Source: Streptomyces sp. Edi2
GTDB lineage: Bacteria > Actinomycetota > Actinomycetes > Streptomycetales > Streptomycetaceae
NCBI RefSeq assembly: GCF_040253635.1
Contig: NZ_JBEJGX010000003.1
Coordinates: 4,675,501-4,739,500, forward strand
Direction of reading: 5' to 3'
Length of the DNA stretch: 64,000 nt
The notes beneath the pieces are model-generated. The model was not told the origin of the DNA and made no database searches. It worked only from the letters and a program-made list of their open reading frames with translations. Positions 50,940 to 59,073 of this stretch are shown here, piece by piece (positions within the stretch are counted from its first letter, which is position 1; every line of letters starts with the position of its first letter). A program made the translations under genes and the position numbers.

Positions 50940-51866
50940 TCAGCCACTGATCGACGGCGCGCCTTCCGGGGTGCTCAGCATGGCCTGCGGAAGGTAGGCA
51001 GACCGGACGTGCAAGTCCCAGCGGTGTACTTGGACTGCCAGTGCGGCCAGGGCGATGGTCTTGTGCGGCAGGAGGCTGCGGGGCGCCGCATCGGAGGGTG
51101 CGTTCTCCCGGTGCTGGACGAGGCGATGCTCCAGGGCCTGCTCGAAGGCCGGCTGGTCATCCTCCAAGAGCACGCGCAGCAGGCGCTGATCCGGCGTCAA
51201 CGCATCGAGGGTATCCAGTTGCCGCTGTGCTTCGGCGCGTTCGTCGGCGGTCGGCTTGCACAGCGTTACCGACGGCCAGTGCCGGGGCAGATGTCCTTCG
51301 GCCTGGGCGAGGTAGCCGCACAGGGCGTCCATCTCCGCCAGCTCGCCCGGGTCGGACGCCGATTGCAGCTTCGAGTGCGGCAGCCCGTTGTGGATGTCAG
51401 GCGCATAGTCGCCGCGCAGCAGCAGCCCGATGACCAGGTCCTTTTCCCAGATCATGCCGCTGATCACCGACAGAGCGAACGCGTCCAGCCAGGTCCTCGC
51501 GGTCGCTGCCAGCTCCACAACGGCCTCGAAGTCCGTGTCCTCGCTGCTGAGCTTCTCGCCGACGAGGGTGAAGGAGATCTCTTGATCACCGTTGGGGTAG
51601 CAGCCCAGACTCATGAGCCCCAGGGCGCACTCGGCCGCCGTGCGCAACACGATGCGCGACGGGGCGGTGCCGGGCTCGGGGCCCGCGACCGTGCGGGCCG
51701 CTATGTGGTCGAGGAGGTCGTCCCGCATTGCCTGCAGCTCCTCGTCGGAGTAGCAGTCGTATTGCATCGTGTGCCAGCGGTGGCGGGCCCGCCGCTCGAT
51801 GTCGTCCAGTGCCTGCGCAATCCGCTGCTCACTCACGTCATGCCAGGCTACATCCTTGATCGTCAT
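50940..51866 (-). CDS. Immunity 49 (Imm49) family protein
   Basis: 308 residues, cytoplasmic, helical. QRIAQALDDIERRARHRWHTMQYD, AAECALGLMSLGCYPNGDQEISF, TARTWLDAFALSVISGMIWEKD and ELAEMDALCGYLAQAEG fit the Imm49 family, predicted immunity proteins of polymorphic toxin systems. ATG 51866 has AGGA 8 nt upstream; the frame extends to 51974 without support. No toxin gene adjoins, so it is an orphan here. Confidence 0.78.
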   Translation of the reverse strand: MTIKDVAWHDVSEQRIAQALDDIERRARHRWHTMQYDCYSDEELQAMRDDLLDHIAARTVAGPEPGTAPSRIVLRTAAECALGLMSLGCYPNGDQEISFTLVGEKLSSEDTDFEAVVELAATARTWLDAFALSVISGMIWEKDLVIGLLLRGDYAPDIHNGLPHSKLQSASDPGELAEMDALCGYLAQAEGHLPRHWPSVTLCKPTADERAEAQRQLDTLDALTPDQRLLRVLLEDDQPAFEQALEHRLVQHRENAPSDAAPRSLLPHKTIALAALAVQVHRWDLHVRSAYLPQAMLSTPEGAPSISG

Positions 51867-52007
51867 GAGCGTCATCCTGGCAGCCGGCACTGACACCGCA
51901 GGCCGGCGTTCCGCACAAAGGCCGAGCACTTCCTCGCCTTCACCAGCAGCTGCCTCCACCAGCATTGCCTGCACCTTCCTCTGCTGCCGCAGGCTCGGTG
52001 GCGGCCT

Positions 52008-52895
52008 TCAGGACGGGGGCCGCCGTAGCCCGGCCGCGTAGCGGGCTGGTGTCGTGCCCACATGGCGGGTGAAGTGCCGGTGCAGATGGGCTTGGTCATG
52101 GAAGCCCACGGCGGCCGCGACCATCGCCGGACGCCTGCCGTCGAGCAGCAGCCCGCGGGCCCGCTCGATGCGCTTGCCGGTCAGGTAGGCGTGCGGTGGC
52201 AGGCCGTAGGTCTGCTTGAAGCAGCGGATCAAATGGGTGGGGTGGGCGTGCAGGACGGTCGCGGCCTCCTGCAGGGACAGGCCGGTCGGCAGACGGGCAT
52301 CCAGCAGCTCCCGTAAGGCGGCAGCCAGCCGGTTCGCCTCGCGGCCCGGTCTGCGAGGGGTCCGCAGCGCGTCCAGGTGGGAGCGCAGCCGTTCCCGTAT
52401 GAAGGACAGCCGGGACTCGGCCTCGAACGCGTCGCCCGGGTGGCCGAGGGACCCGTGCAGCAGGTGGATGCGATGGCGCAGCACCTCATCGCCGAAGACC
52501 GGGCCGTCCACGGCGCGGCCGGTCAGTCCCTCGGGCAGTACGGTCGCGTCGAGATAGAGCACCCGCTTGCGGAAGCCCGCCGCCGTGACCGTCCTGCCGT
52601 CATGGGCGACCCCGGGAGGCAGCAGAACGACCGTGTCGGAACCGGTCACGCCATGACGGTGCCAGTCACAGGCGAAGTCGACCGCCCCGTCACTGAGGAT
52701 CATCAGGGCCCAGGTGTCATGGGTGTGGGACGGGTACGCGTGCTCGGTGAAGTGCGCGTGGAAGACCTCGGCTATGCCCGGGACGGGCGGCCGCCAGGCA
52801 CTGACCGTCGTACGGGGCGGGCCGTCCGTCGTACGGGACGGGCCGGTCGCAGTACGGGGCGGACCAGTCGCAGTACGGGGCGCACCGTGTGTCAT
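52008..52895 (-). CDS. AraC family transcriptional regulator
   Basis: 295 residues. N-terminal cupin-like arabinose-binding domain (HFTEHAYPSHTHDTWALMIL, VVLLPPGVAHDGR) and two C-terminal HTHs (LSLQEAATVLHAHPTHLIRCFKQTYGLPPHAYL, PAMVAAAVGFHDQAHLHRHFTRHVGTTPARY). The first 30 residues (repeated GPPRT/GPSRT words) derive from a 21-bp DNA repeat that also occurs upstream of the cupin gene, so the true start may be farther in. ATG 52895 assigned. Confidence 0.87.
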   Translation of the reverse strand: MTHGAPRTATGPPRTATGPSRTTDGPPRTTVSAWRPPVPGIAEVFHAHFTEHAYPSHTHDTWALMILSDGAVDFACDWHRHGVTGSDTVVLLPPGVAHDGRTVTAAGFRKRVLYLDATVLPEGLTGRAVDGPVFGDEVLRHRIHLLHGSLGHPGDAFEAESRLSFIRERLRSHLDALRTPRRPGREANRLAAALRELLDARLPTGLSLQEAATVLHAHPTHLIRCFKQTYGLPPHAYLTGKRIERARGLLLDGRRPAMVAAAVGFHDQAHLHRHFTRHVGTTPARYAAGLRRPPS

Positions 52896-52918
52896 GCCAG
52901 GAACGTACAAGACCGCGG
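52795..52918. repeat. Direct repeat copy 1 (with 54295-54398)
   Basis: About 105 nt, visibly similar (roughly 85%) to 54295-54398. It consists of GTACGGGGCGG units about 21 nt apart followed by a nearly exact end, TGTCATGCCAGGAACGTACA then AGACCGC. It covers the 5' end of the AraC gene. Confidence 0.8.
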
Positions 52919-53028
52919 CGTGTCGTCGTGTGGCCCATCGGGTGCATTCGGCACATGCGCCCTTCTCTACCTCTCAGGCCGGCCATACGCTTTCCGTAGC
53001 TCTGATCTGTCGGGCGAAGGGAGTCGAA

Positions 53029-53136
53029 GTGGGCAAGCATCGCAGCCCGATCGGAGATGACGGACAGCAGCCGGGACGACCGATCCCACCAGCTCCTGAG
53101 CCGACTCCGCCGCCGCAGCCGAAGCAGGCTCATTGA
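53029..53136 (+). CDS. 35-residue Pro-rich peptide upstream of methyltransferase
   Basis: GTG 53029 has GGGAG 6 nt upstream. The peptide is basic at the start (GKHRSPIGDD) and Pro/Gln-rich after (RPIPPAPEPTPPPQPKQAH), without a hydrophobic segment. Its TGA overlaps the TTG start of the methyltransferase (TTGA), so the two are coupled. It could be a short RiPP precursor, a DUF6087-like small protein, or a leader peptide; no family match is certain. Confidence 0.55.
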   Translation: MGKHRSPIGDDGQQPGRPIPPAPEPTPPPQPKQAH

Positions 53137-54284
53137 CCTCGCATCCGACGCCCGACGAACCTGTCGGCGATCTGCTGGATCAGATCGCCGGCCAGCTCGG
53201 TTCTCCCGTCCCCCCTCACCTGCGAACTGCCCTGTGTGCCATACCTCGCCATCTCTTCCTGCCGCCCACCCTGTGGTTGCGCGACGGGAACGGCGGCCAC
53301 GAGCCGTGCGATCGCGAGACGGCACCTGACCGCTGGAGGCGCGCGGCATACAGTGACGTCCCGCTCGTCACCCAATTCGCGGAAAGTCCCAACGGCAGCC
53401 GTGTCCCGTCCTCCTCCGCGTCGATGCCCAGCGTGGTCGTGCGGATGCTGATGGCGCTCAACGCGAGGGCTGAGCACTCTGTGCTGGAGATCGGCACCGG
53501 CACGGGATTCAACGCGGCCCTGCTCTCCTTCATCTGTGGCGCGGAGCAGGTGACATCGCTCGACGTTGACCCCGACCTGACGCGTCGAGCGCAGGACGCG
53601 CTGAAGGCAAGCGGGCAGCAGCCGGAGGTGGTCTGTGCGGACGGCGCGGGAGGCTGGCGGCCGAACGCTCCCTACGACCGGATCATCTCCACCTGCGCGG
53701 TCAGAACCGTGCCGCTCCCTTGGCTGGAGCAGACCGTGACCGGCGGGCTCATCGTCACCCCGTGGGACACCCCCTGGTGCAACTTCGGGACTCTCATCGC
53801 CACAAAGCAGGCCGACGGAACCGCCGAGGGCTCGCTCGCTCCGTACGGTTCGTTCATGCTCATGCGCGCCCAGCAGGTCGACGCCGAGCTACGAGCCGAA
53901 ATTCCTCAAGAGGGACAAGAGCCCGAGCGGTCCAGGACGGTCTTCTCTCCCTGGTCTGTTGCCGGGAACGACCTCGATGCGCAGATGTATATCGGCCTCC
54001 GGGTGCCGGAGGTCTGGCATGTGTGGGACACCGAGGTGGAAGACGCCCATACACGGCTGTGGTTGGCCGACGGTAAGGCGAATAGCTGGGCCTGTGTGGA
54101 CTACGACGGACAGCAGACGTCGACGTTCGCGGTGGCCCAGTACGGCGCCAGGAAGCTGTGGGACGAGGTGGCCCAGGCGTACGAGGAGTACGTGGCCGCC
54201 GGCCGCCCGGGCGTGCAGAGGCACAGGCTGCGCATTACCCCCGACGGCCGGAGCGCGCGCCACGAGGTGAGTGTCCTGGCCTGA
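53133..54284 (+). CDS. PCMT-like (protein-L-isoaspartate) methyltransferase
   Basis: 383 residues. N-terminal PVPPHLRTALCAIPRHLFLPP, SSSASMPSVVVRMLMALNA and motif I SVLEIGTGTGFNAALLSF, followed by VTSLDVDPDLTRRAQDAL and GGLIVTPWDTPW, follow the PCMT pattern with an extended C-terminal region (about 230-383) as in Streptomyces methyltransferases linked to peptide maturation. The TTG at 53133 overlaps the stop of the 35-residue peptide gene. Whether it repairs isoaspartate or modifies a peptide is open. Confidence 0.82.
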   Translation: MTSHPTPDEPVGDLLDQIAGQLGSPVPPHLRTALCAIPRHLFLPPTLWLRDGNGGHEPCDRETAPDRWRRAAYSDVPLVTQFAESPNGSRVPSSSASMPSVVVRMLMALNARAEHSVLEIGTGTGFNAALLSFICGAEQVTSLDVDPDLTRRAQDALKASGQQPEVVCADGAGGWRPNAPYDRIISTCAVRTVPLPWLEQTVTGGLIVTPWDTPWCNFGTLIATKQADGTAEGSLAPYGSFMLMRAQQVDAELRAEIPQEGQEPERSRTVFSPWSVAGNDLDAQMYIGLRVPEVWHVWDTEVEDAHTRLWLADGKANSWACVDYDGQQTSTFAVAQYGARKLWDEVAQAYEEYVAAGRPGVQRHRLRITPDGRSARHEVSVLA

Positions 54285-54294
54285 AGCGGTGGAC

Positions 54295-54398
54295 GGGGCC
54301 GCCGTCCGTCGTACGGGGACGTGCTGTTCGCCGTACGGGGCGGTCCGCTCGCCGTACGGGGCGGACCGTCTGTCATGCCAGGAACGTACAAGACCGCC
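54295..54398. repeat. Direct repeat copy 2 (with 52795-52918)
   Basis: Second copy, ending in TGTCATGCCAGGAACGTACA then AGACCGC, 28 nt before the cupin gene start at 54426. The start codon of the AraC gene in copy 1 corresponds to a useless ATG here. Confidence 0.8.
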
Positions 54399-54425
54399 GG
54401 AGCACGGGCACGGCAGTCTCAAGGC

Positions 54426-54794
54426 ATGACCAACACTCCTGTCCCCATCAATCTCACCGACAAGCTCTCGCAGTTCAGCGACCTGTGGTCGCAGAAGAAG
54501 ATCGCCGACGTCAACGACTACGAGGTCAAACTCGCCAAGCTGGAGGGGGAGTTCGTCTGGCACACGCACCAGGACACCGACGAACTGATCCTGGTCCTCA
54601 GCGGCCGGCTCACCCTCCAGCTCAGGGACGGCGATGTGGTGCTCGGCCCCGGCGAGCTGTTCGTGGTCCCCCGGGGCGTCGAACACTGCCCGGTGGCGGA
54701 GGAAGGGACCGCCATCCTCCTCCTCGAACCGGCCGGCACGCTCAACACGGGCGATGCGGGCGGGCCCAGGAGCAAAGCCCCCGAGGCTCTTTGA
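54426..54794 (+). CDS. Cupin domain protein
   Basis: 122 residues. LEGEFVWHTHQDTDELILVLSGRLTLQLRDG (motif 1, with the two His and Glu) and PGELFVVPRGVEHCPVAEEG (motif 2 His) are clear, so a metal can be bound. Start MTNTPVPINLTDKLSQF at 54426. Small one-domain cupins of this sort often accompany AraC regulators. Function unknown. Confidence 0.85.
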   Translation: MTNTPVPINLTDKLSQFSDLWSQKKIADVNDYEVKLAKLEGEFVWHTHQDTDELILVLSGRLTLQLRDGDVVLGPGELFVVPRGVEHCPVAEEGTAILLLEPAGTLNTGDAGGPRSKAPEAL

Positions 54795-54800
54795 CGCGCG

Positions 54801-55070
54801 TCAGCGCCCCGCCGCGGCGTACGCAACGAAGTCGGCCCAGGCGGCCGGGCGAAGGCGGAGCTGTGGGCCGTGGGGGTTCTTGGAGTCGCGGATGTGGATG
54901 GTGTCGGGGGTGGTGGCGACTTCGAGGCACTCATTGCTGTTGCTGTCGCCGCTGTAGCTGCTCTTCTGCCAGGCGACTTCGACGCAGTCGTGGCCGTTGC
55001 TGCTGTCGCTGTAGCTGCTCTTGTGCCATGACAGCTTGGGGACGGTCCCGGTGGAGGGCTTGAGGGTCAT
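54801..55070 (-). CDS. DUF397 protein with duplicated motif
   Basis: 89 residues. The DUF397 start is doubled: LSWHKSSYSDSSNGHDCVEV and AWQKSSYSGDSNSNECLEVA, followed by IHIRDSKNPHGPQLRLRPAAWADFVAYA. In Streptomyces DUF397 proteins act with an adjacent XRE/DUF5753 regulator and often a HATPase (WhiJ/AbaA-type loci). ATG 55070 overlaps the XRE stop (ATGA). Confidence 0.9.
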   Translation of the reverse strand: MTLKPSTGTVPKLSWHKSSYSDSSNGHDCVEVAWQKSSYSGDSNSNECLEVATTPDTIHIRDSKNPHGPQLRLRPAAWADFVAYAAAGR

Positions 55071-55915
55071 GTCTCTCCCAGCGCTTTCTCGATGAAGGCC
55101 AGTGACTCCCGGGGCGTGAGAGCCTGGGCCCGGATGATGCCATAGCGCAGCTCAAGGACTCGGATCTCTTTCGGGTCCGTCAAGGGACGGCTGGTGACCT
55201 GGCCTTCGTCCCGTCCCACCGATGAGCCATTTCTGAACTTCAGAACCTGGATCCGACCGCCCATTCCGGCGTGGTCGTCGCAGTCGGTCGGCATCACCTG
55301 GATTTCGACGTTCCGCAACTGTCCTACTTCCAACAGACGTTCGAGCTGTCGGCGTAGAACCATTCTGCCCCCTACGGGGCGACGAAGGGTCACTTCTTCC
55401 TGAACGAACGTGAGCGATGGTGCCGGTGAGCGCTCGAAGATGGACTGTCGTGCCATGCGCGCGGCTACCATCCGTTCCACTTCGTCTTGCGAGTAAGCAG
55501 GACGCCACGTTTGGATCAGCGCCCGCGCGTATTCCTTCGTCTGCAGTAGTCCATGCAGATTGTGGTTGCCGTACGCGCCGAGTTCGACTGCCTGCGCCTC
55601 CAGCTTGGCCAGGTCCCGGACCTTCTTGGGGTAACTGGCCTGCTCCACGTCCTTCTTCATCGCGGCGATCTTGCCGCCTGCCCCCAGCACTTCATCCGCC
55701 TTGTCGAGGAACTCCGGGCGGGGGATACGAGCACCCCGCTCGATTTTGTAGATCAGGTTCTCCCCGTAGCCCAGGGCGGCGCCGAACTCCGCCGCGCGCA
55801 GGCCCGCTGACTCCCGCCAGAGTTTCAGCTGACGGCCGACCGCCTCGACGAGGGCTTGTGTCTCGTCCTCCGGGTCGACGTCCCAACCCGCCTCTTCCGC
55901 TCCGTCAACATTCAT
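55067..55915 (-). CDS. XRE-family regulator with DUF5753 domain (WhiJ-like)
   Basis: 282 residues. HTH at about 28-75 (VGRQLKLWRESAGLRAAEFGAALGYGENLIYKIERGARIP), then DUF5753 (LLQTKEYARALIQTWRPAYSQDEVERMVAARMARQSIFERS, VEIQVMPTDCDDHAGMGGRIQVLKF). Such repressors govern development and antibiotic genes together with DUF397 and HATPase partners. ATG 55915 follows GGGAGCGG; an in-frame start at 55945 is less likely. Divergent from the HATPase gene. Confidence 0.9.
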   Translation of the reverse strand: MNVDGAEEAGWDVDPEDETQALVEAVGRQLKLWRESAGLRAAEFGAALGYGENLIYKIERGARIPRPEFLDKADEVLGAGGKIAAMKKDVEQASYPKKVRDLAKLEAQAVELGAYGNHNLHGLLQTKEYARALIQTWRPAYSQDEVERMVAARMARQSIFERSPAPSLTFVQEEVTLRRPVGGRMVLRRQLERLLEVGQLRNVEIQVMPTDCDDHAGMGGRIQVLKFRNGSSVGRDEGQVTSRPLTDPKEIRVLELRYGIIRAQALTPRESLAFIEKALGET

Positions 55916-56027
55916 CCGCTCCCACCTCCTGGACAGCGGGGACACTCCTGGACAACGCCAGGACAGTCACCGTGCGTACCGGCCGAATCACTATTCAGCG
56001 TAAGCACGCTCGACCACGCTGAGTGAC

Positions 56028-56441
56028 ATGAATCAGGAAATCGCCGAGTACAAGCTCCAGTTCAAGGTTCAGCTCTCCGCCACCCGCCGGGGCGCGCGCC
56101 TCGCGCGGCTGCTGGCCACCGAACAACTCCGCGCCTGGGGTGTGCCGTTCGAAACCCCGGCTCAGGTCATCGCCGAGCTGGCCGCGAACGCCGCCACGCA
56201 TGGGCGCGTACCGGGCCGGGATTTCTGCCTTGCCGTGCTGTCTGACGCGGACACGCTCCGTATCGAGGTGACGGACGCACGCGGTGACCGGCTCCCGGCC
56301 CCGCAGGCGTCCGGGCTACGGGACTCGGGTCACGGACTGGTCTTGGTCGAAGCGCTTGCCGACCGCTGGGGTACCTGCCGGGGGCCGTTCCCGTGCAAAA
56401 CGGTTTGGGCGGAATTCGACCTGCCGATGTGGGGTCGGTGA
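56028..56441 (+). CDS. ATP-binding HATPase_c_2 protein of the WhiJ-like locus
   Basis: 137 residues. FKVQLSATRRGARLARLLATEQL start, QVIAELAANAATHG (N box), RIEVTDARGDRLP (DxG region) and GHGLVLVEALADRWG. Together with the divergent XRE and DUF397 genes it forms the standard three-gene set. It should bind the regulator rather than a sigma factor, by analogy. ATG 56028. Confidence 0.87.
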   Translation: MNQEIAEYKLQFKVQLSATRRGARLARLLATEQLRAWGVPFETPAQVIAELAANAATHGRVPGRDFCLAVLSDADTLRIEVTDARGDRLPAPQASGLRDSGHGLVLVEALADRWGTCRGPFPCKTVWAEFDLPMWGR

Positions 56442-56798
56442 GACCGGTGAGGCCGGGGGGGGGAGGAGGCGACTGGCGGCCCGTCAACCGGATGCCGGGA
56501 AACCGGACGCCGGGAAGCCGGGCGTCGGTGTGCTGAGCGCCGGGGGTTCGGCCCGTAAAAGACCCATCACTCCAGGTAGAGAAACCTCTCCAACCCAGCC
56601 CAACCCAGCCCGACCCACCCCGGTGCGCCCTGCCGTCACTCGCTTGGGTGATCCATGACCGGAAGGCTCGTCTCCGCGGCCCTCGCCCGTGCACTCTCGG
56701 CAGCAACAACCCCAAAAACTGCACACATGCGACGGCCCCCGGCCGGGACTGGCATCCCGATCGAGGGCCTGACCAACGAGGAAGAAGAGACCTTCCTG
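56442..56798. other. Intergenic stretch with 15-bp tandem repeat
   Basis: 357 nt. CCGGATGCCGGGAAA-type 15-bp units repeat 2.6 times at about 56489-56527. ATG codons at 56655 and 56727 are in frame with the next gene, so part of this could be coding if translation starts earlier. Confidence 0.5.
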
Positions 56799-57974
56799 AT
56801 GGCTGAGCAAAAGCTTAATGCGCCTGCGCGCGCCCAGCACGAGATTCGGCGATCCCCGGCCGGCGTCCGCAAAGTCACCGAGTACCAGGCCCCGGGCTAC
56901 ACGATCGTCGGCAATCACCTCACCCAGCACCGCTCCCTGTCCGGCCTCGCGATCGGGCTCGCTGCCCACCTCCAGTCGCTGCCCGAGGGCGCGCCGGTCG
57001 ACATCCGTACGCTGGCGAGGCGGTTCCCCCAGGGGCGGGCCCGGATCGCCGCCGCCTTACGGGAGTTGGAGGCGTGCGGCTACCTCGAACGGGTCCGGCG
57101 GCGCGCCGATGACGGGCGGGTGGTCACGGTCACCATCTCGTACAACGACCCGGAGGCCACCCGCGCCCGTCGCGCCCGAGAGGCCGCCGAGCAGGCCAAA
57201 CGCCGCGCGTCCGTCGAACCGCCCCCGCCCCCACGCCCGCCTGCGCCGGACCCGGACGTGGACCCCGGCCCGGTCCTGGACCCCGGCCCGGTCCCGGTCC
57301 CGATAAGGCAGCCCCCGGACCCGGCCCCAGTACGGCAACCCCCGCAACAGGACCACGCGCCACAGCCTTCCCCCACGCCACGGGCTTCCCCCACACCAGA
57401 GCCCTCCGCCGCCCCAGAGCCCTCCGCCGCCCCAGAGCCCTCCGCCGCCCCAGAGCCCTCTTCCGCCCCATGGCCCTCCGCCGCAGAGCCGTCCTCCGCC
57501 CCAAAGGCGTCCCTCGCCCCAATACCGTCCCCCGCACCGCAGTTGCCCGAGCCTGCGACCGACGAGTACCACGCCCCGGCCGCCGCCCTCCTGGCGAACC
57601 TCCGACGCGACGACCCGCGCCTGCTGCTCTCCGTACGGGACATTCACCGCCTCGCCCCGCCCGTCGCCGCCTGGCTGGAACGCGGCGTCGCCCCGGACGC
57701 CGTACGCAGCGCCCTGACCGCGGGCCTCCCACCCACGCTCCGCCACCCGGCGGCCCTGCTCGCCCACCGGCTTGCAGCGCTCCTTCCCCCGCCCTTCCCG
57801 GCGGCACCCCCTTCCGCTCCCAAACCCCCGGCGCCACCCCCGCTCCAGACCTGCGACGGCTGCGAACGCGCCTTCCGCGCCCCCACCCCGGGCCTGTGCC
57901 GCGACTGCCGTGACTGTCGCGACGGCCGCTGCGGCCGCGACCCGGCCGCAGCGGGACAGAGGGCCGCTTGCTGA
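56799..57974 (+). CDS. Winged-helix DNA-binding protein with Pro/Ala repeat linker and zinc ribbon
   Basis: 391 residues. The N-terminal helix-turn-helix (VGNHLTQHRSLSGLAIGLAAHLQSLPEGAPVDIRTLARRFPQ, AALRELEACGYLERVRRR) is the kind found in Streptomyces plasmid/chromosomal HTH proteins. A long linker follows with four EPSAAP units encoded by an 18-bp repeat (57405-57470), then a helical domain and a Cys-rich end (CDGCERAF, CRDCRDCRDGRCG). Start ATG 56799 is assumed. Confidence 0.78.
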   Translation: MAEQKLNAPARAQHEIRRSPAGVRKVTEYQAPGYTIVGNHLTQHRSLSGLAIGLAAHLQSLPEGAPVDIRTLARRFPQGRARIAAALRELEACGYLERVRRRADDGRVVTVTISYNDPEATRARRAREAAEQAKRRASVEPPPPPRPPAPDPDVDPGPVLDPGPVPVPIRQPPDPAPVRQPPQQDHAPQPSPTPRASPTPEPSAAPEPSAAPEPSAAPEPSSAPWPSAAEPSSAPKASLAPIPSPAPQLPEPATDEYHAPAAALLANLRRDDPRLLLSVRDIHRLAPPVAAWLERGVAPDAVRSALTAGLPPTLRHPAALLAHRLAALLPPPFPAAPPSAPKPPAPPPLQTCDGCERAFRAPTPGLCRDCRDCRDGRCGRDPAAAGQRAAC

Positions 57975-58167
57975 CTCCGTACGACGCGGTATGCACGGCC
58001 GTCGAGCAGGGGGAGGGCCACAGTTGCCGTCGCGTGTCACGGTGCCTGCCGCGCGGGCGGCGGGATGTCGCGGAACCGCGGGGCGCCAGGTTCCGGGGCG
58101 AGTCTGGTGGCGCGGGCGGTGAAGCTGATGGCGTGGTACCCGCCGCACAGCATCAGCAGGTCCAGGA

Positions 58168-58405
58168 GTTGTCCCGATTCCGCCCGTTGCAGCAACGGTG
58201 CGACGGCATGTCCTCCAGCGTGCTGCAGCAGCGCCTCACCGAGCTGCAGGAAGCCCGGCTCGTGGCACGCGATGCCGAGGAGGGGTACCGCCTCACGGCG
58301 CTCGGCAAGGGCGCGTCCGACGAATTGCGGGGGCTGCACCGGTGGTCCGAACGCTGGGCGGCCGAACTCGATGACGTGTCCGCCGAGGGGGCGAACTCCG
58401 AGTGA
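58168..58405 (+). pseudogene. 5'-truncated HxlR-type regulator
   Basis: The frame encodes RFRPLQQRCDGMSSSVLQQRLTELQEARLV, then YRLTALGKGASDELRGLHRWSERWAAEL, which match the second half of an HxlR winged helix. The expected N-terminus with the zinc-free Cys and the GGKWT motif is absent; upstream the frame turns into unrelated sequence near 58160. Remnant rather than a working gene. Confidence 0.65.
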
Positions 58406-58693
58406 ACTATGCATCGCACGACGGGAGTTGACGGAAGTTGACAGGGGCTGCGTCGCCTTTCGTGACGTTTCCCGCTACTGCGGATAGCCGGACATTGAGT
58501 TATCAGTCGGCCGAAACACCGCGATGGACCGTCACGTGCGAGTTTCACAGAATCCGCAAGCTCAAGAAGTATCAAGATCCGCTCAACCGGGTTCCCGGTG
58601 GAGATGCGGACTAGTACGTTCGTGGGTGACCAAGAACGGGCGCGGTATCTGACCCATACCGCCCTGTGAGAAAAAGTTGAATGGGGAAATTCA

Positions 58694-58837
58694 ATGAAGA
58701 GCCTTGCCGCGGGTGCGGTGTCGGGCGGGGCCGGGGCGCTGGTCGTCGGCCGGTACGTCAGCAAGGGCGTCGCCTCGGACCTCGCGAAGAAGACGGTTGT
58801 GGGCGGCGCCGCTGCCTGCCTCTCGCCGCTCGCCTGA
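58694..58837 (+). CDS. 47-residue Gly/Ala-rich peptide
   Basis: ATG 58694 with GGGGAAATTCA just upstream. It has Gly-zipper-like spacing (AAGAVSGGAGALVVG), a charged middle (RYVSKGVASDLAKK) and a hydrophobic end (VVGGAAACLSPLA) with one Cys. Comparable to small pore-forming bacteriocin-type peptides but no family is recognised. It lies 17 nt before another small gene and in DNA of locally lower GC. Confidence 0.55.
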   Translation: MKSLAAGAVSGGAGALVVGRYVSKGVASDLAKKTVVGGAAACLSPLA

Positions 58838-58854
58838 AGGCTTAGGAAATCCTG

Positions 58855-59037
58855 ATGGGCAAGATTGTATTTACTGTTCTCTGGGCCGGTGTGCTCCTCG
58901 CGGTGGACAGGGTGCTGGAGGGCTTCACCTGGGCTCAGTATCTGGCGATATTCGTCCTGGCGGGAATTTACGCCTTTACTGTGGACAAGGTGCCGGGGCC
59001 TCGCGGAAAGAGCCCCCGGGAAGGCTCAAAAATTTAA
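58855..59037 (+). CDS. 60-residue membrane peptide
   Basis: ATG 58855 has GGAAA 8 nt upstream. Two hydrophobic segments (IVFTVLWAGVLLAVDRVL and YLAIFVLAGIYAFTV) followed by a basic tail (PGPRGKSPREGSKI). Probably co-transcribed with the preceding peptide gene; an immunity or accessory role is possible by position only. Confidence 0.6.
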   Translation: MGKIVFTVLWAGVLLAVDRVLEGFTWAQYLAIFVLAGIYAFTVDKVPGPRGKSPREGSKI

Positions 59038-59073
59038 GTGTGCCGGCGTCAGAGTTCCGGGCCGTGAGGGGTT

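Noticed and set aside
58037..58414. 125-codon minus-strand ORF opposite the HxlR remnant
   Set aside because: Its C-terminal part looks somewhat protein-like, but most of it mirrors the HxlR codons; not enough to call a gene.
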